This document shows positions 45,598 through 54,264 of a stretch of DNA of 54,264 nt, one piece after another; position 1 is the stretch's first letter, and each line of letters starts with the position of its first letter. Below the pieces are notes generated by a model. It did no database searches. It was not told the origin of the DNA and saw nothing but the letters and a program-made list of their open reading frames with translations. Origin of the DNA: a virus; the IMG/VR virus record IMGVR_UViG_3300025141_000126, positions 1 through 54,264 of that record; one strand, written 5' to 3'. A program made the translations under genes and the position numbers.

Positions 45598-46728
45598 ATG
45601 GGCCAATATCAAAGTTATACCCCTTCAGCGTGGGATCGGAGTCTACAGACGACTCTCGCCAACCACACTAAAGAGGTCGAAGATGCGACGTGGCGTAACT
45701 ACATCCTTCCGGGGATGATCAAGGAACGCGGCAATGTTGTATTGAATGTGAGCGGATCTGGTATGACCAGACCGATCCAGTTCGATATCCACGATGTCAG
45801 AGACACTTTAGGAGAAGACCCCCTCAGTCCTACTAGAAAAAACCTCTGGCAACGGGCTGAATTTGAGATGCGCGGTTACGACGTAACCGATGCAATCAAG
45901 AAGAAAGAGATGCTTGAGAATCGCAGTAAGCACGCGATCATCAACGTCTACAAGCAGTTCGTGAAGCAGCTTGGCGACTCGATGGACAAGCACCTCGCCA
46001 CTCGCTACGTCGTGGACGGTTCGACCGCCGCAAATAGCAAGGGATGGGAAGGACTCGGCACGCTATTCCAGGCTTCTGGCGACACGCTCAATGTGAGCAC
46101 CGGTGCCGCACGAACCGCCAATGCCGCCGATCCGATCGCTGAAGCATCGGGTACTTACGCCAATCTCACTATGGACCTTGGTTCATATGGGGGGGCACAG
46201 GACTCCTCAGCGGTGTGGCCTTGGGGTCAAGCAGATGTCAAGTATGACTTCTGGACCCCCCTTTTGGTGAATGCGACCTCCACCTACTTTACGGGGTCCA
46301 CTTGGGCAGCTAACGGCGTTGAGGCCTTGCGACTTGCATTGGCACACTCGCAACGCAACGATGCTCGCTCATCGGCTGGTATCGATCTGTTCCTGATGTC
46401 TCGCGACTGGTTGTATGCGTTTAAGAACCAGCTTGACACCAAAGAGCGGGTTATCGTCAGTGAAAACCTTCCAGCGCGTGCTCTTGGCTTCAAGACCATC
46501 TCGTTCGACGGTGTTGAGATTGCACAGGACACATCTATGCCTGCTGCATCTGCATATGGCGTCTCGGTTGCTAATGTCAGCCTAGAGTGTCAATTCGACC
46601 AACTGCTTCATAGCGAAGGTCCACACTACCAGTGGTTGGATAAGTCGTACGCCGCGAGCGTGGAAACTAACAGTAACCTCATTTACAAATCGCCAGCCAA
46701 CTTCTGCAAGTTGTCGGCTGTTGCATAG
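45598..46728 (+). CDS. Major capsid protein
   Basis: 376 aa after AGGATCTCCTGTA. SYTPSAWDRSLQTTLANHT start, RYVVDGSTA, a long beta/alpha body with DLFLMSRDWLYAFKNQL and LECQFDQLLHSEG. Size, position between scaffold and decoration genes and overall character fit an HK97-fold capsid subunit. It would be the most abundant virion protein. Confidence 0.8.
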   Translation: MGQYQSYTPSAWDRSLQTTLANHTKEVEDATWRNYILPGMIKERGNVVLNVSGSGMTRPIQFDIHDVRDTLGEDPLSPTRKNLWQRAEFEMRGYDVTDAIKKKEMLENRSKHAIINVYKQFVKQLGDSMDKHLATRYVVDGSTAANSKGWEGLGTLFQASGDTLNVSTGAARTANAADPIAEASGTYANLTMDLGSYGGAQDSSAVWPWGQADVKYDFWTPLLVNATSTYFTGSTWAANGVEALRLALAHSQRNDARSSAGIDLFLMSRDWLYAFKNQLDTKERVIVSENLPARALGFKTISFDGVEIAQDTSMPAASAYGVSVANVSLECQFDQLLHSEGPHYQWLDKSYAASVETNSNLIYKSPANFCKLSAVA

Positions 46729-46739
46729 GGAGAATTTTG

Positions 46740-47360
46740 ATGACGCAACCTAACTGCTCAGCACCATTTGACCTTGGGACGTATCAGACTGATGATTCGG
46801 CCAAGGGCAAACATGGTGCCTATGTAGGGCAAACCTTCTGGGTTGAAGACAAAGATCCTTCTGCCGCTATTGGTCAGAAGTCTCGGCGTACCAACCGAAT
46901 GAAGCAAGTGCTCTGTGTTCGTAACAACTGTGCGATCAACCTGAAGCCTGGACAGCTCGTGCTCTTTGAAGCATCTGGCGGTGCAGTGTATTTCAGTGAG
47001 GTCGATGGTTACGCTGCTGTCACTGCTGGTTTGCATTGTGCTCCAGTTGATGATTGCATTGTCGCCGCTGGTGTGCCTCAGTATGGCGTGTTCTATGTCG
47101 TGGTAAACGGCCCGAACAACGTCATTACCCAACAGGCCAACATGGCGGCTGACATCGCTGTCGGTGACCAGTTGATCAGTTCTGGTGCCGGTACGACTCT
47201 TGAGTCTGCTGGTACGACCGCTGGTCGCGTGATTCCACTTGACACGGCTGACACCGACTCGGTGATTCGGTCGAGCAATGTCATTGGTCGGGCACTGACC
47301 GGTGCGATCACCACAGCAACGGAAACCACAATCCTTGCGTCCGTAAACGTGAGGCTATAA
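46740..47360 (+). CDS. Capsid decoration or head-fibre-like protein
   Basis: 206 aa; ATG at 46740 follows GGGAG (TTG at 46737 is less likely). Gly/Thr/Ala/Val-rich beta protein (GQLVLFEASGGAVYF, VGDQLISSGAGTTL), common in proteins that follow the major capsid gene and decorate the head. Ends before a terminator. Could alternatively be a head-tail component. Confidence 0.65.
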   Translation: MTQPNCSAPFDLGTYQTDDSAKGKHGAYVGQTFWVEDKDPSAAIGQKSRRTNRMKQVLCVRNNCAINLKPGQLVLFEASGGAVYFSEVDGYAAVTAGLHCAPVDDCIVAAGVPQYGVFYVVVNGPNNVITQQANMAADIAVGDQLISSGAGTTLESAGTTAGRVIPLDTADTDSVIRSSNVIGRALTGAITTATETTILASVNVRL

Positions 47361-47374
47361 ATCTGCGGGGGCTG

Positions 47375-47414
47375 GACCTGGGGTGGGGGTAAAACCTCGC
47401 CCCAGGTCATTTTC
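47375..47414 (+). terminator. Terminator after the capsid/decoration genes
   Basis: GACCTGGGG (47375-47383) pairs with CCCCAGGTC (47400-47408), followed by ATTTTCC. An outer CTGCGGG (47363-47369) can pair with CCCGCAG (47427-47433). It likely lowers transcription into the glycosyltransferase and terminase genes. Confidence 0.7.
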
Positions 47415-47479
47415 CCCGTTCTTATTCCCGCAGGAGTAACGGCCACCGCACCTGCTAACACTTGAGTTAGGAGACTTTA

Positions 47480-48367
47480 ATGGCTACACCCCGCAAATTA
47501 AACGTCCTCGTCTGCTTCCCTTCCTATGGGGGGAATGGTGGAATTGCCGCCGAACACCCCGATGTGAGGGGTTGGGCGATGACCACTTTTCAGTCCATTC
47601 TTCAGGACGACCGTATTGAGTCTTATTCTGACGTTACGGAAAACGACACCCCCATAACGATGGTGCGTAACCGCTTCGTTGAGATTGGTAGGGAACAGAA
47701 GGCTGATGTCCTGGTCATGGTCGATTCCGACATGCGCCCGGATTACTACCCCGACGCCCCTAAGTTCTGGGATACGTCATTCTCGTTTCTGCACGAACAT
47801 TGGGAAAAAGGGCCTGTAGTTATCGGTGCCCCTTATTGTGGACCACCACCTCGCCCCCCGCACGACATCTGGGGAGAGAATCCCTATGTGTTCAAATGGC
47901 AATCCACTAGTAATAGCGATCTCGTGAGTGCCAACCTGGAGCAGTATTCCAGGGATGAGGCCGCGAACGCCACAGGCATTACCAACGTGGCGGCGTTGCC
48001 AACTGGTCTGATCATGTACGACATGCGGGTCTTCGATATCATCGAGAAGCCGTACTTCTACTACGAGTATCCCGACGACGGCGAGAATGGCAAGATGTCA
48101 ACTGAGGACGTTACGAACACCCGTGACATCTCTATGGCTGGCGAAGAAATCCTTGGCTACAACCCGCTGTATTGCAACTGGGATGCGTGGGCAGGTCACT
48201 GGAAACCATGGTGCGTAGGCAAGCCTACCGTCTGGAATTCTAGCAACGTCTGCAAGAAGAACCACGACGCCGTCCTGCGTGGTCCTGCACACAAGACGAT
48301 CGAGATGTCTGGTGCAATCCCATTCGACTCTGAGCAAGGCCGACGCCTGATGGGAGTTGAAGGGTGA
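47480..48367 (+). CDS. Glycosyltransferase, GT-A fold
   Basis: 295 aa. NVLVCFPSYGG at the N-terminus, then TENDTPITMVRNRFVEIG and ADVLVMVDSDMRPDYYP, where DSD is the DxD motif for metal-bound nucleotide sugar. A Trp/Tyr-rich acceptor half follows. It transfers a sugar from a nucleotide donor, perhaps onto capsid proteins or DNA bases. It is placed between capsid and terminase genes, an unusual site. Confidence 0.78.
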   Translation: MATPRKLNVLVCFPSYGGNGGIAAEHPDVRGWAMTTFQSILQDDRIESYSDVTENDTPITMVRNRFVEIGREQKADVLVMVDSDMRPDYYPDAPKFWDTSFSFLHEHWEKGPVVIGAPYCGPPPRPPHDIWGENPYVFKWQSTSNSDLVSANLEQYSRDEAANATGITNVAALPTGLIMYDMRVFDIIEKPYFYYEYPDDGENGKMSTEDVTNTRDISMAGEEILGYNPLYCNWDAWAGHWKPWCVGKPTVWNSSNVCKKNHDAVLRGPAHKTIEMSGAIPFDSEQGRRLMGVEG

Positions 48368-48915
48368 TGTATGTAGCCGCAGATTCCGGTGGGGATAACG
48401 AACGAGCGTGTAAAGATTGCTTGCAAATCTGCCCGGAGTCTGCGTTTGGAGGTGCTCGCAACCTCCTATGTACGGCCTGCGTCGAGAAGCAAATCGCGCT
48501 CAGAACCCAACTGAAGGCAGAGATAGCCGACCAGAACCAAGAGATCGTTGAGAACGCGATGCTCAAGCGGGATACGCAAGTCGTACGCCTGATTGAGCAG
48601 ATCGTTAACGCTCCGGTCAACAACGGTGTACCCACACTGGAAGAGGTCTGGGAATCGCTGTCATCTGCTTTCGGCGGTGCGAGAGGCATTGGTGCCGAGG
48701 CGGCTATTTGCTACCGAGGTGCCAAGCCTACCGTGCAACAAAAGATCCTGCAGTTGGTCCTGGGTGTCGGAACCAGGGTTGATGAGCGGGGAACATTGAA
48801 TCGCAACGTCGAGGACATGGAAACGACCGAACTAGAAGCCGCTGCACTTGAACTCCTAGAGCGGGAAAAGAGACGCCAGAAGGAAATCGACGACAAGACC
48901 GAGAAGGAAGAATGA
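48367..48915 (+). CDS. Zinc-finger protein next to the terminase, possible small subunit
   Basis: 182 aa. CKDCLQICPESAFGG ... LCTACVEK (about 15-40) is a zinc ribbon resembling the 26204 protein. A helical middle and a charged coiled-coil tail follow. The stop overlaps the terminase large-subunit ATG. TerS proteins are usually DNA-binding and precede TerL, so this is the best candidate, though the fold is not proven. Confidence 0.6.
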   Translation: MYVAADSGGDNERACKDCLQICPESAFGGARNLLCTACVEKQIALRTQLKAEIADQNQEIVENAMLKRDTQVVRLIEQIVNAPVNNGVPTLEEVWESLSSAFGGARGIGAEAAICYRGAKPTVQQKILQLVLGVGTRVDERGTLNRNVEDMETTELEAAALELLEREKRRQKEIDDKTEKEE

Positions 48916-50630
48916 CCGAACAGAACATCCTCCTAGACCGAATCACTGAACACTCCACGTACGAGGAACGCCGTACAGAGGAAGTGCTTAGGGAATTAGC
49001 GGATCGACGTGCCGAGGCTCTGAACATCTACGAACCTCAGCCGTTCCAAGCACCGTTCCATGCGTGCAAGATCCGTGAAGTGGCGTTGATCGCAGGCAAC
49101 CAAACCGGCAAGTCTCTAGCTGGATTCGTCGAAGTCGCTCGCTGTGTCACCAACCGTGACCCGTTCAATAAATATCCAGACCGTGGGCTTGTTGTGTGTC
49201 TGGGCTATGACGAGAAACACATCACACGTATGCACGATTACTTGCTGCGGGCGGGTGAATTTCAGATGATCTGGGACCACGAGAAGAAGGGCTACCGAAC
49301 CTACAATCCAAAGTTCGATTCAGCCAGAGCGAGTGAGGCACGACCGGCTCCTCCGTTGATTCCACGACGCTACATTAAGCAGATATCGTGGATCAGCAAG
49401 AAGGACCGCATCTTCGCTAAGATCACGCTCCATAACGGCTGGGAGATCTGGGGATTCAGTTCTCGCGGTGAACCTGCACAAGGCTTCAAAGCTGACTTGG
49501 TGCATATCGACGAAGATATTCAGATTCAGTCATGGTACTCCGAGATGCTTGCTCGACTGTCGATGCAGGAGAAGGGGCGACTGATCTGGACGGCTATGCC
49601 ACAGAGCAAAAACGATGCGATGGTTAACCTCGTGAATCGTGCTCGGCAAGAGGAGGAGGATGAAGATCCCAGACCCTCTGCTAAGGTGTTCAAGGCGACG
49701 ATATTCGACAATATCTACCTTCCAGAAAGTGTTATCGAACAGAACGTCAAGGCCTGGAAAGCTGAGGGCGAAGAGGTATACCTGCGACGTGCAAAAGGGG
49801 AGATGATCCTCGATCACCGGCAGATGTACCCGACCTTCGCTCGCATCGTCCACTGCCTACCAAAGACCGGTCCACAGAAAGTGCTCAAGGTAATGGCTGA
49901 ACGTGGAAATCAGCCGCCTGAAGATTGGTGCAAATACACGATCACTGACCCTGGTCACTCGCGATGTGCCGTTGCGTTTATTGCCGTCCCTCCACCCGAG
50001 ATATACGGTCGATATGTAATCCAGTACGACGAGTTGTACCTCGCGCAATGCGATGCGGCTATGTACGGCAAGGCGATGGGTCGCAAAGTAGCCCGAACAG
50101 GAATTCAGGCACACATCATCGACGAGCATGGATCGCGACCTACCGAGGCTGGTTCCGGCAAGACAATCAAGCGGCAGTATAGTGACGCATTAAGGGCAAA
50201 CAACGTCAAGTCGTACCACACTAAATTCGGATACCTCGCCGGTAGCGACGACGTGAAAGCACGCTGCAACGCGGTGCGTGAATTGCTCACCATTCGGGGC
50301 GATATCGGACAGCCTACTTACTTGGTAGTTGCAGCTAATTGTCCTAACACGTTACGCGAGTTCGACAGGTACAACAAAAAGACACAAAACGTCGGTGGTA
50401 CACAGATAATCCTCGACACACCGATGCCACGCCACAACCACCTAATGAATTGTCTGGAGTATGCGGCAGCTCACGGAGTTCCGTACGTTAAAGCACCTCC
50501 AGCGAAGAAAGCAAAGACCACCTACGAACTCTGGAGAGAACGTAAGGACTTTGAAAAGAAAATGCGCAATTACGACCCCATGTCGGCGCTGAACACTAAC
50601 CACATCACACTCGGCCCTCGTGGTGCCTAA
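48912..50630 (+). CDS. Terminase large subunit
   Basis: 572 aa. Walker A AGNQTGKS (61-68), Walker B LVHIDED (196-202), and a C-terminal nuclease with ITDPGH (D346) and IIDEHG (about D404). It pumps DNA into the procapsid with ATP and cuts the concatemer. ATGA overlap with the putative small subunit; a 180-aa gene separates it from the portal. Confidence 0.92.
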   Translation: MTEQNILLDRITEHSTYEERRTEEVLRELADRRAEALNIYEPQPFQAPFHACKIREVALIAGNQTGKSLAGFVEVARCVTNRDPFNKYPDRGLVVCLGYDEKHITRMHDYLLRAGEFQMIWDHEKKGYRTYNPKFDSARASEARPAPPLIPRRYIKQISWISKKDRIFAKITLHNGWEIWGFSSRGEPAQGFKADLVHIDEDIQIQSWYSEMLARLSMQEKGRLIWTAMPQSKNDAMVNLVNRARQEEEDEDPRPSAKVFKATIFDNIYLPESVIEQNVKAWKAEGEEVYLRRAKGEMILDHRQMYPTFARIVHCLPKTGPQKVLKVMAERGNQPPEDWCKYTITDPGHSRCAVAFIAVPPPEIYGRYVIQYDELYLAQCDAAMYGKAMGRKVARTGIQAHIIDEHGSRPTEAGSGKTIKRQYSDALRANNVKSYHTKFGYLAGSDDVKARCNAVRELLTIRGDIGQPTYLVVAANCPNTLREFDRYNKKTQNVGGTQIILDTPMPRHNHLMNCLEYAAAHGVPYVKAPPAKKAKTTYELWRERKDFEKKMRNYDPMSALNTNHITLGPRGA

Positions 50631-50644
50631 CAAAGGAAGAGATC

Positions 50645-51187
50645 ATGCAATCACTAGCAGACGAACAGAGAGACCAACAGGACGTTATACGAGAGGAGAG
50701 GAAGCGTCGGCGTGCAATCGAAGATGCCTTCATCATGCCTCAAGACGTGTACCCCGGTCAGCCAGTTATCATCCGTGAAAGCGGTCGCACAGAATACGCC
50801 CTTGGTCTAGTTGAGACAGTCCGTGATCGAATGATCATTGTCATCATGCCCGGCGGTAAGCGAGTGGACGACATCTTGCACGTCGAAGATCCTCGACACC
50901 AAAACAACAACCGGCGAGGAAGTATCAAAGGGAAGTGGGAACACGCCCCGGCAACGCTCAAGGCACAAGCGGAAGCGATCGCCCTGGACGCACGACTGAC
51001 CCGTATCGAAGGTCTATTGAATCAAGTCAAAGGCCCGAAACCACAGAAGGTTAAGGCGAAGGACGATGTTGATCCTGAACTTGAGACACTTCGCAAGCGT
51101 GGCATCGAGGCTGGTATTCCTTACGCTCACGTGATGGGCATTCCAAAACTAACCGCTCGACTCAGGGAACTGGACGATGGTAGATAA
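50645..51187 (+). CDS. Hypothetical virion-module protein, 180 aa
   Basis: After AGGAAGAG. The N-terminal helix (QRDQQDVIREERKRRRAIED) is followed by a small barrel-like part (YPGQPVIIRESGRTEYALG, then IVIMPGGKRVDDI) and a C-terminal coiled coil. Located between TerL and portal. Its stop overlaps the portal start by 11 bases. Role in packaging or neck assembly is possible. Confidence 0.65.
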   Translation: MQSLADEQRDQQDVIREERKRRRAIEDAFIMPQDVYPGQPVIIRESGRTEYALGLVETVRDRMIIVIMPGGKRVDDILHVEDPRHQNNNRRGSIKGKWEHAPATLKAQAEAIALDARLTRIEGLLNQVKGPKPQKVKAKDDVDPELETLRKRGIEAGIPYAHVMGIPKLTARLRELDDGR

Positions 51188-53081
51188 CGAAGGCACTTCT
51201 CACCCGCTGAGTGTGGTTGTCAAGGCATGGACCTCTCTTATCCACGCTGCTGAGAGGCAGAAGGATAAGACGTTCGGGCGGTACGCGCGCGAGGCCATGC
51301 AGTTTTTTGACGGCGACCACAATTGGATGTGGGAATCGGAGTATCAAACGGGCAAGGGGGGATACCTTTCAAAGGGTTCCCCTGACTCCGTGAAGCCGCT
51401 GTTCCTCTCTAGCACCAACAAGGTGTCTGAGATCGTGCAGCTGTTTTCTCCAAGGCTGATCGCTCGTGACCCGCACGTACAAGTGTCGATCCCACCAAAG
51501 GACGAGATACATCCTGCTGCCCTGGGGGATATGAATGACCCACAGTTTCAGCAGAAGTTTCAGATGCTTCAACAGCGAGAGGCATACAACCGTGCTCGAC
51601 TGGAGACGCATGCTGATATTCGACAACGCTACCTCAACTGGCTTCAGCTTGAAGGCCGGAAGAAAGAGGAGGTACGCGAATGCGTCACAGAAGCGTTGAT
51701 AAAAGGAGAGGCACCCCTCTGGACGGAGATGTACAATCCCCCCGGAAGTACCCTCCGTTACCCCAAAACATTCCACGACAGCGTGGATAATCTCATCAAA
51801 GATCCCGACGCACGTAAGCGATCGGAGATGAAGTGGGTCGCCCGTAAATGCACCCAGCCTATTTGGCAAGTCGCCAAGGAATACGGGATCGATCCCAAGC
51901 TGTTGAAAGGCAACGGCGAGAGTGCTCGTGGGGCTGCGACTAGTGGCACACGACCAGGGATCGCAAGCGACCGAAACAACGGCAAAACGAATGATTTGCT
52001 TACCTACTACAAGATTTATTCCAAGACTGGTTTCGGTGCTCGACTAGAGGACTTCGCTCACGGTGGCGATGAACTGAAGGAAGCACTAGAACAGTTTGGT
52101 GATAACTGCTTCTTGGTCGTCGCTGATGGTGTTGAATTCCCACTCAACCTGCCGCCTGGAACAGAACCAGAACAAGTGCAAGAGCGAGTCCAATGGCCTA
52201 TCCCATTTTGGACCGATGGTGGGTGGCCTTTCCAGTCCCTAGGCTTCACGAACAAACCGAACGATGTTTGGTATATTTCGATTGTCAAGCCTGGAATTGG
52301 GGAGCTACGCTTCATAAATTGGGCCATGTCACACTTGGCAACTAAGGTCGCCCAGGCCGGTACAATCATCGCCATCAAAGAGGGTGCCGGTGAGGATTAT
52401 TACAACAACTTCATGGAGCGTGCCGGTGCATATACCGTCATGAAAACCAAGGAGATTGACGGTAATATTCGGGACAACGTCGAGGTGTTTAACCTCCAGG
52501 CATTTAACTCTGAACTGTACCAAGTTGTGCTTGAGGTGATGAACCAATTCGATAAGCGAACCGGCTTGATCGAGATCCTCTACGGCGTCAATTCTGGTAC
52601 TCAGATCCGTTCAGCCAGTGAGAGCAACTCCCGCGAGCAGAACGCTACGATCCGCGTAGACGACATGAACGATCGGACAGAAGACTTCTTGTCCAATGTG
52701 TTCCGCAACGAGATGGTAGCCGCGTCATGGACCCTTACTGGTGAAGACATCCGACGTGCTGTTGGTGATCTATCCGCACACGTCTGGGACACACAAATGC
52801 GCACGCAGGACTTTGAGTCTGTGGTGCGCGACTACAACTACCGAATCGAGGCAGGGTCCGCAGCCAAGCCTAACAAGCAATCGCAGCAGGACAAGATTAA
52901 CAACCTCGCCCAAGTGATGATGCCAACGCTCTCGCAGATGGTAGGTATGGGTCAAGTCGGCCCGTACAACGCCATGATTCGAGACATCGGCAAGGCACAT
53001 GACATCGACCCCACTGACTATCTTGTGCCACCGCCACAGCCTATAGCCCCACCCCCACAGCAAGGAAACAGTAAGCAATGA
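51177..53081 (+). CDS. Portal protein
   Basis: 634 aa. MVDNEGTSHPLSVVVKAW start, QFFDGDHNWMWESEY, SSTNKVSEIVQLFSPRLIAR, then the helical crown-side region MNQFDKRTGLIEILYGVNSG and SNSREQNATIRVDDMND, with a Gln/Pro-rich C-terminus. Size and order next to terminase fit the dodecameric ring through which DNA is packaged. The ATGA overlap at its end couples it to the next gene. Confidence 0.85.
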   Translation: MVDNEGTSHPLSVVVKAWTSLIHAAERQKDKTFGRYAREAMQFFDGDHNWMWESEYQTGKGGYLSKGSPDSVKPLFLSSTNKVSEIVQLFSPRLIARDPHVQVSIPPKDEIHPAALGDMNDPQFQQKFQMLQQREAYNRARLETHADIRQRYLNWLQLEGRKKEEVRECVTEALIKGEAPLWTEMYNPPGSTLRYPKTFHDSVDNLIKDPDARKRSEMKWVARKCTQPIWQVAKEYGIDPKLLKGNGESARGAATSGTRPGIASDRNNGKTNDLLTYYKIYSKTGFGARLEDFAHGGDELKEALEQFGDNCFLVVADGVEFPLNLPPGTEPEQVQERVQWPIPFWTDGGWPFQSLGFTNKPNDVWYISIVKPGIGELRFINWAMSHLATKVAQAGTIIAIKEGAGEDYYNNFMERAGAYTVMKTKEIDGNIRDNVEVFNLQAFNSELYQVVLEVMNQFDKRTGLIEILYGVNSGTQIRSASESNSREQNATIRVDDMNDRTEDFLSNVFRNEMVAASWTLTGEDIRRAVGDLSAHVWDTQMRTQDFESVVRDYNYRIEAGSAAKPNKQSQQDKINNLAQVMMPTLSQMVGMGQVGPYNAMIRDIGKAHDIDPTDYLVPPPQPIAPPPQQGNSKQ

Positions 53082-53620
53082 ATTGGGAAGAACACTACAG
53101 AGAGGAATGCGAGCGTCTTGGCTGCGTGAAAATGTACGACAAGATCCTCGCTAAAGAGAAGTGCAATCCTTCGTTCGCAGCGATGTTGGCACAGAAGAAT
53201 CCACCGGCTCTCGATACCGACACGTCTTGGTTAGCAGCACATCCCCGATCGTCCGACAACATGGAAGGCATGACAGCACGTTCTGCAAAGCAAGTCCTCC
53301 GGCGAGCGAAGAAGGCTGGCATTAGTACCGCTGGGATGGTTCACATCTCTGGTCTAGGCCCACCATCTGACCCTTGTTCATGGGTGGAGGGTAAGTCGGA
53401 CATGATACGAAAAGCGAAGATCAAGAACGCCGAACTCGTCTCTAGCGGGAAGGTGATAAACGCGATCGTGGAGATGGAACCAAAAGAGAAGAAGCCGAAA
53501 CTGTCCAAGGATATAACCCAAGCGTTGTCCCGCAAGCACAAAGCAGAGAACCTCGACTGTAAACTCGAAGGACAGGAACTCAAAGAAATGATCATCGATA
53601 AACACGCATACAAAGGCTAG
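53078..53620 (+). CDS. Basic hypothetical virion-module protein, 180 aa
   Basis: ATGA overlap with the portal. N-terminal MNWEEHYREECERLGC, TARSAKQVLRRAKKAGIST, and a very Lys-rich C-terminal third. Probably a head-completion or packaged DNA-binding protein by position. Not recognised. Confidence 0.65.
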   Translation: MNWEEHYREECERLGCVKMYDKILAKEKCNPSFAAMLAQKNPPALDTDTSWLAAHPRSSDNMEGMTARSAKQVLRRAKKAGISTAGMVHISGLGPPSDPCSWVEGKSDMIRKAKIKNAELVSSGKVINAIVEMEPKEKKPKLSKDITQALSRKHKAENLDCKLEGQELKEMIIDKHAYKG

Positions 53621-53623
53621 CAA

Positions 53624-53701
53624 ATGAAATCGACAATGGCAAAAGGCTGGTATCACAACCGTACTCGCTGGAACTGGCGCTTTGTTAATCACTGTTTATA
53701 A
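53624..53701 (+). CDS. Tiny basic ORF, 25 aa
   Basis: MKSTMAKGWYHNRTRWNWRF then five more residues. Starts 3 bases after the previous stop and has no clear ribosome site other than the AAAGGC context. Aromatic and basic. Coding is uncertain. Confidence 0.3.
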   Translation: MKSTMAKGWYHNRTRWNWRFVNHCL

Positions 53702-53726
53702 GATTTGGAAAGGGGGTCAAGGTTAA

Positions 53727-54264
53727 ATGGCATCAACCGCCTACAATTACCTCGACATCTACGACGGCACGCCATCGGGTGCGGCTGGTGTAATCCTGAA
53801 TGATAACTTCAGCGACATCAGCGACTTGACGCTCGACTCGATCCAGGGTTTGCATACCAGCAACGGTACGGACTCGGACCATGACATTGACATCACCACA
53901 GGTGCGGCGACGGACTCGACCAATGCATCTGTGCTTGTGCTTTCATCTGCCATCACCAAGCAGATAGACGCCTCATGGAGCGTAGGCACGGCGGCGGGAG
54001 GGCTTGATACGGGATCAGTTTCAACGTCAACTTGGTATGCCATATTCTTGATTAAACGGTCGGATACGGGCGTGGTTGATGCTTTATTTAGTACGTCGTT
54101 TAGTTCGCCCACAATGCCAACGAACTATGACTCCAAACGATACATCGGGGCTGTTCTCACTGACGCATCTGCCAACATCTTGGCATACAGCCAAAAGGGC
54201 GACACATTTAGGTTTGAGATTTTTTTTAATGACCTATTAGACGCCACACCGGCAACATCATTCA
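53727..54264 (+). CDS. Tail or fibre-associated protein (3' end outside window)
   Basis: The frame from ATG 53727 (after GGGGGTCAAGG) stays open to the last base, giving at least 179 codons. Gly/Ala/Ser/Thr-rich beta protein with LDTGSVSTSTWYAIFLIKRS and SPTMPTNYDSKRYIGAV, a pattern I recall in phage tail-region hypothetical proteins. The missing end continues past the window. Confidence 0.75.
   Translation, partial: MASTAYNYLDIYDGTPSGAAGVILNDNFSDISDLTLDSIQGLHTSNGTDSDHDIDITTGAATDSTNASVLVLSSAITKQIDASWSVGTAAGGLDTGSVSTSTWYAIFLIKRSDTGVVDALFSTSFSSPTMPTNYDSKRYIGAVLTDASANILAYSQKGDTFRFEIFFNDLLDATPATSF

Noticed and set aside
1-54264. CRISPR array
   Set aside because: No regularly spaced 25-40-bp repeats; the only iterated elements are the 12-mer, the 21-bp tandem repeat and the intergenic cassettes.
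1-54264. tRNA genes
   Set aside because: No cloverleaf with a recognisable T-arm GGTTCRANNCC and CCA end was seen by eye; a tRNA scan would settle it.

Overview
The window is most of one tailed-phage genome. It carries a terminase large subunit, portal, scaffold, major capsid protein, decoration protein and a very large virion protein, packed between small overlapping genes, with no ribosomal, tRNA or host metabolic gene. Both ends cut through virion genes (open frames at the left and right edges). The structural block therefore probably runs across the ends of a circular or permuted map (44.4-54.3 kb, then a missing tail section, then 0-5.7 kb). The host cannot be named. Many near-consensus sigma70 promoters (TTGACN-16/17-TANNAT) and AGGAG-type ribosome sites suggest a bacterium with an ordinary housekeeping sigma factor.

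Layout. 0-5.7 kb, plus: two virion proteins, one of 1572 aa with an embedded ParB/sulfiredoxin-like domain. 5.7-8.0 kb: promoter, leader hairpin and two tandem clusters of small paralogous genes. 8.0-16.4 kb: recombination and DNA metabolism (ERF-type annealing protein, SF2 helicase, metallophosphoesterase, HNH protein, RusA-like resolvase) with a DUF6745-like pair. 16.4-20.6 kb: GNAT acetyltransferase, then a membrane/secreted cassette that looks like a lysis region (TM proteins, signal-peptide proteins, papain-like protease), an HTH protein and a sigma-like factor. 20.6-34.2 kb, minus: a long operon of mostly unknown small genes with an SNF2-like helicase, a serine recombinase, many zinc-ribbon proteins and a GP88-like protein. 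34.2-35.25 kb: noncoding strand-switch region with palindromes and iterated motifs. 35.25-44.3 kb, plus: small paralogues, QueC, QueE, a DpdA-like transglycosylase, an FkbM methyltransferase, a Tat-signal protein and SSB. 44.4-54.3 kb, plus: scaffold, capsid, decoration protein, glycosyltransferase, terminase, portal and tail-side proteins.

The most unusual feature is a set of about three dozen small proteins (56-76 aa) in nine or more clusters on both strands. They share an N-terminal M-D-[DN]-T-x3-I signature and/or an internal V-W-x-x-[VL] core. Neighbours are joined by start codons nested in the previous stop: ATGGATGA starts the next gene and supplies the TGA of the previous one, so the upstream protein ends in -DG. 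I recognise no described family here, and this is the best candidate for a new system.

Other points of interest: QueC, QueE and a DpdA-like protein together imply deazaguanine-modified DNA; the scaffold gene's ribosome site lies inside a perfect 14-bp hairpin; a 3.3-kb island is packed with CTCGAG and other 6-bp palindromes; and a hairpin-bearing intergenic cassette repeats through the minus operon.
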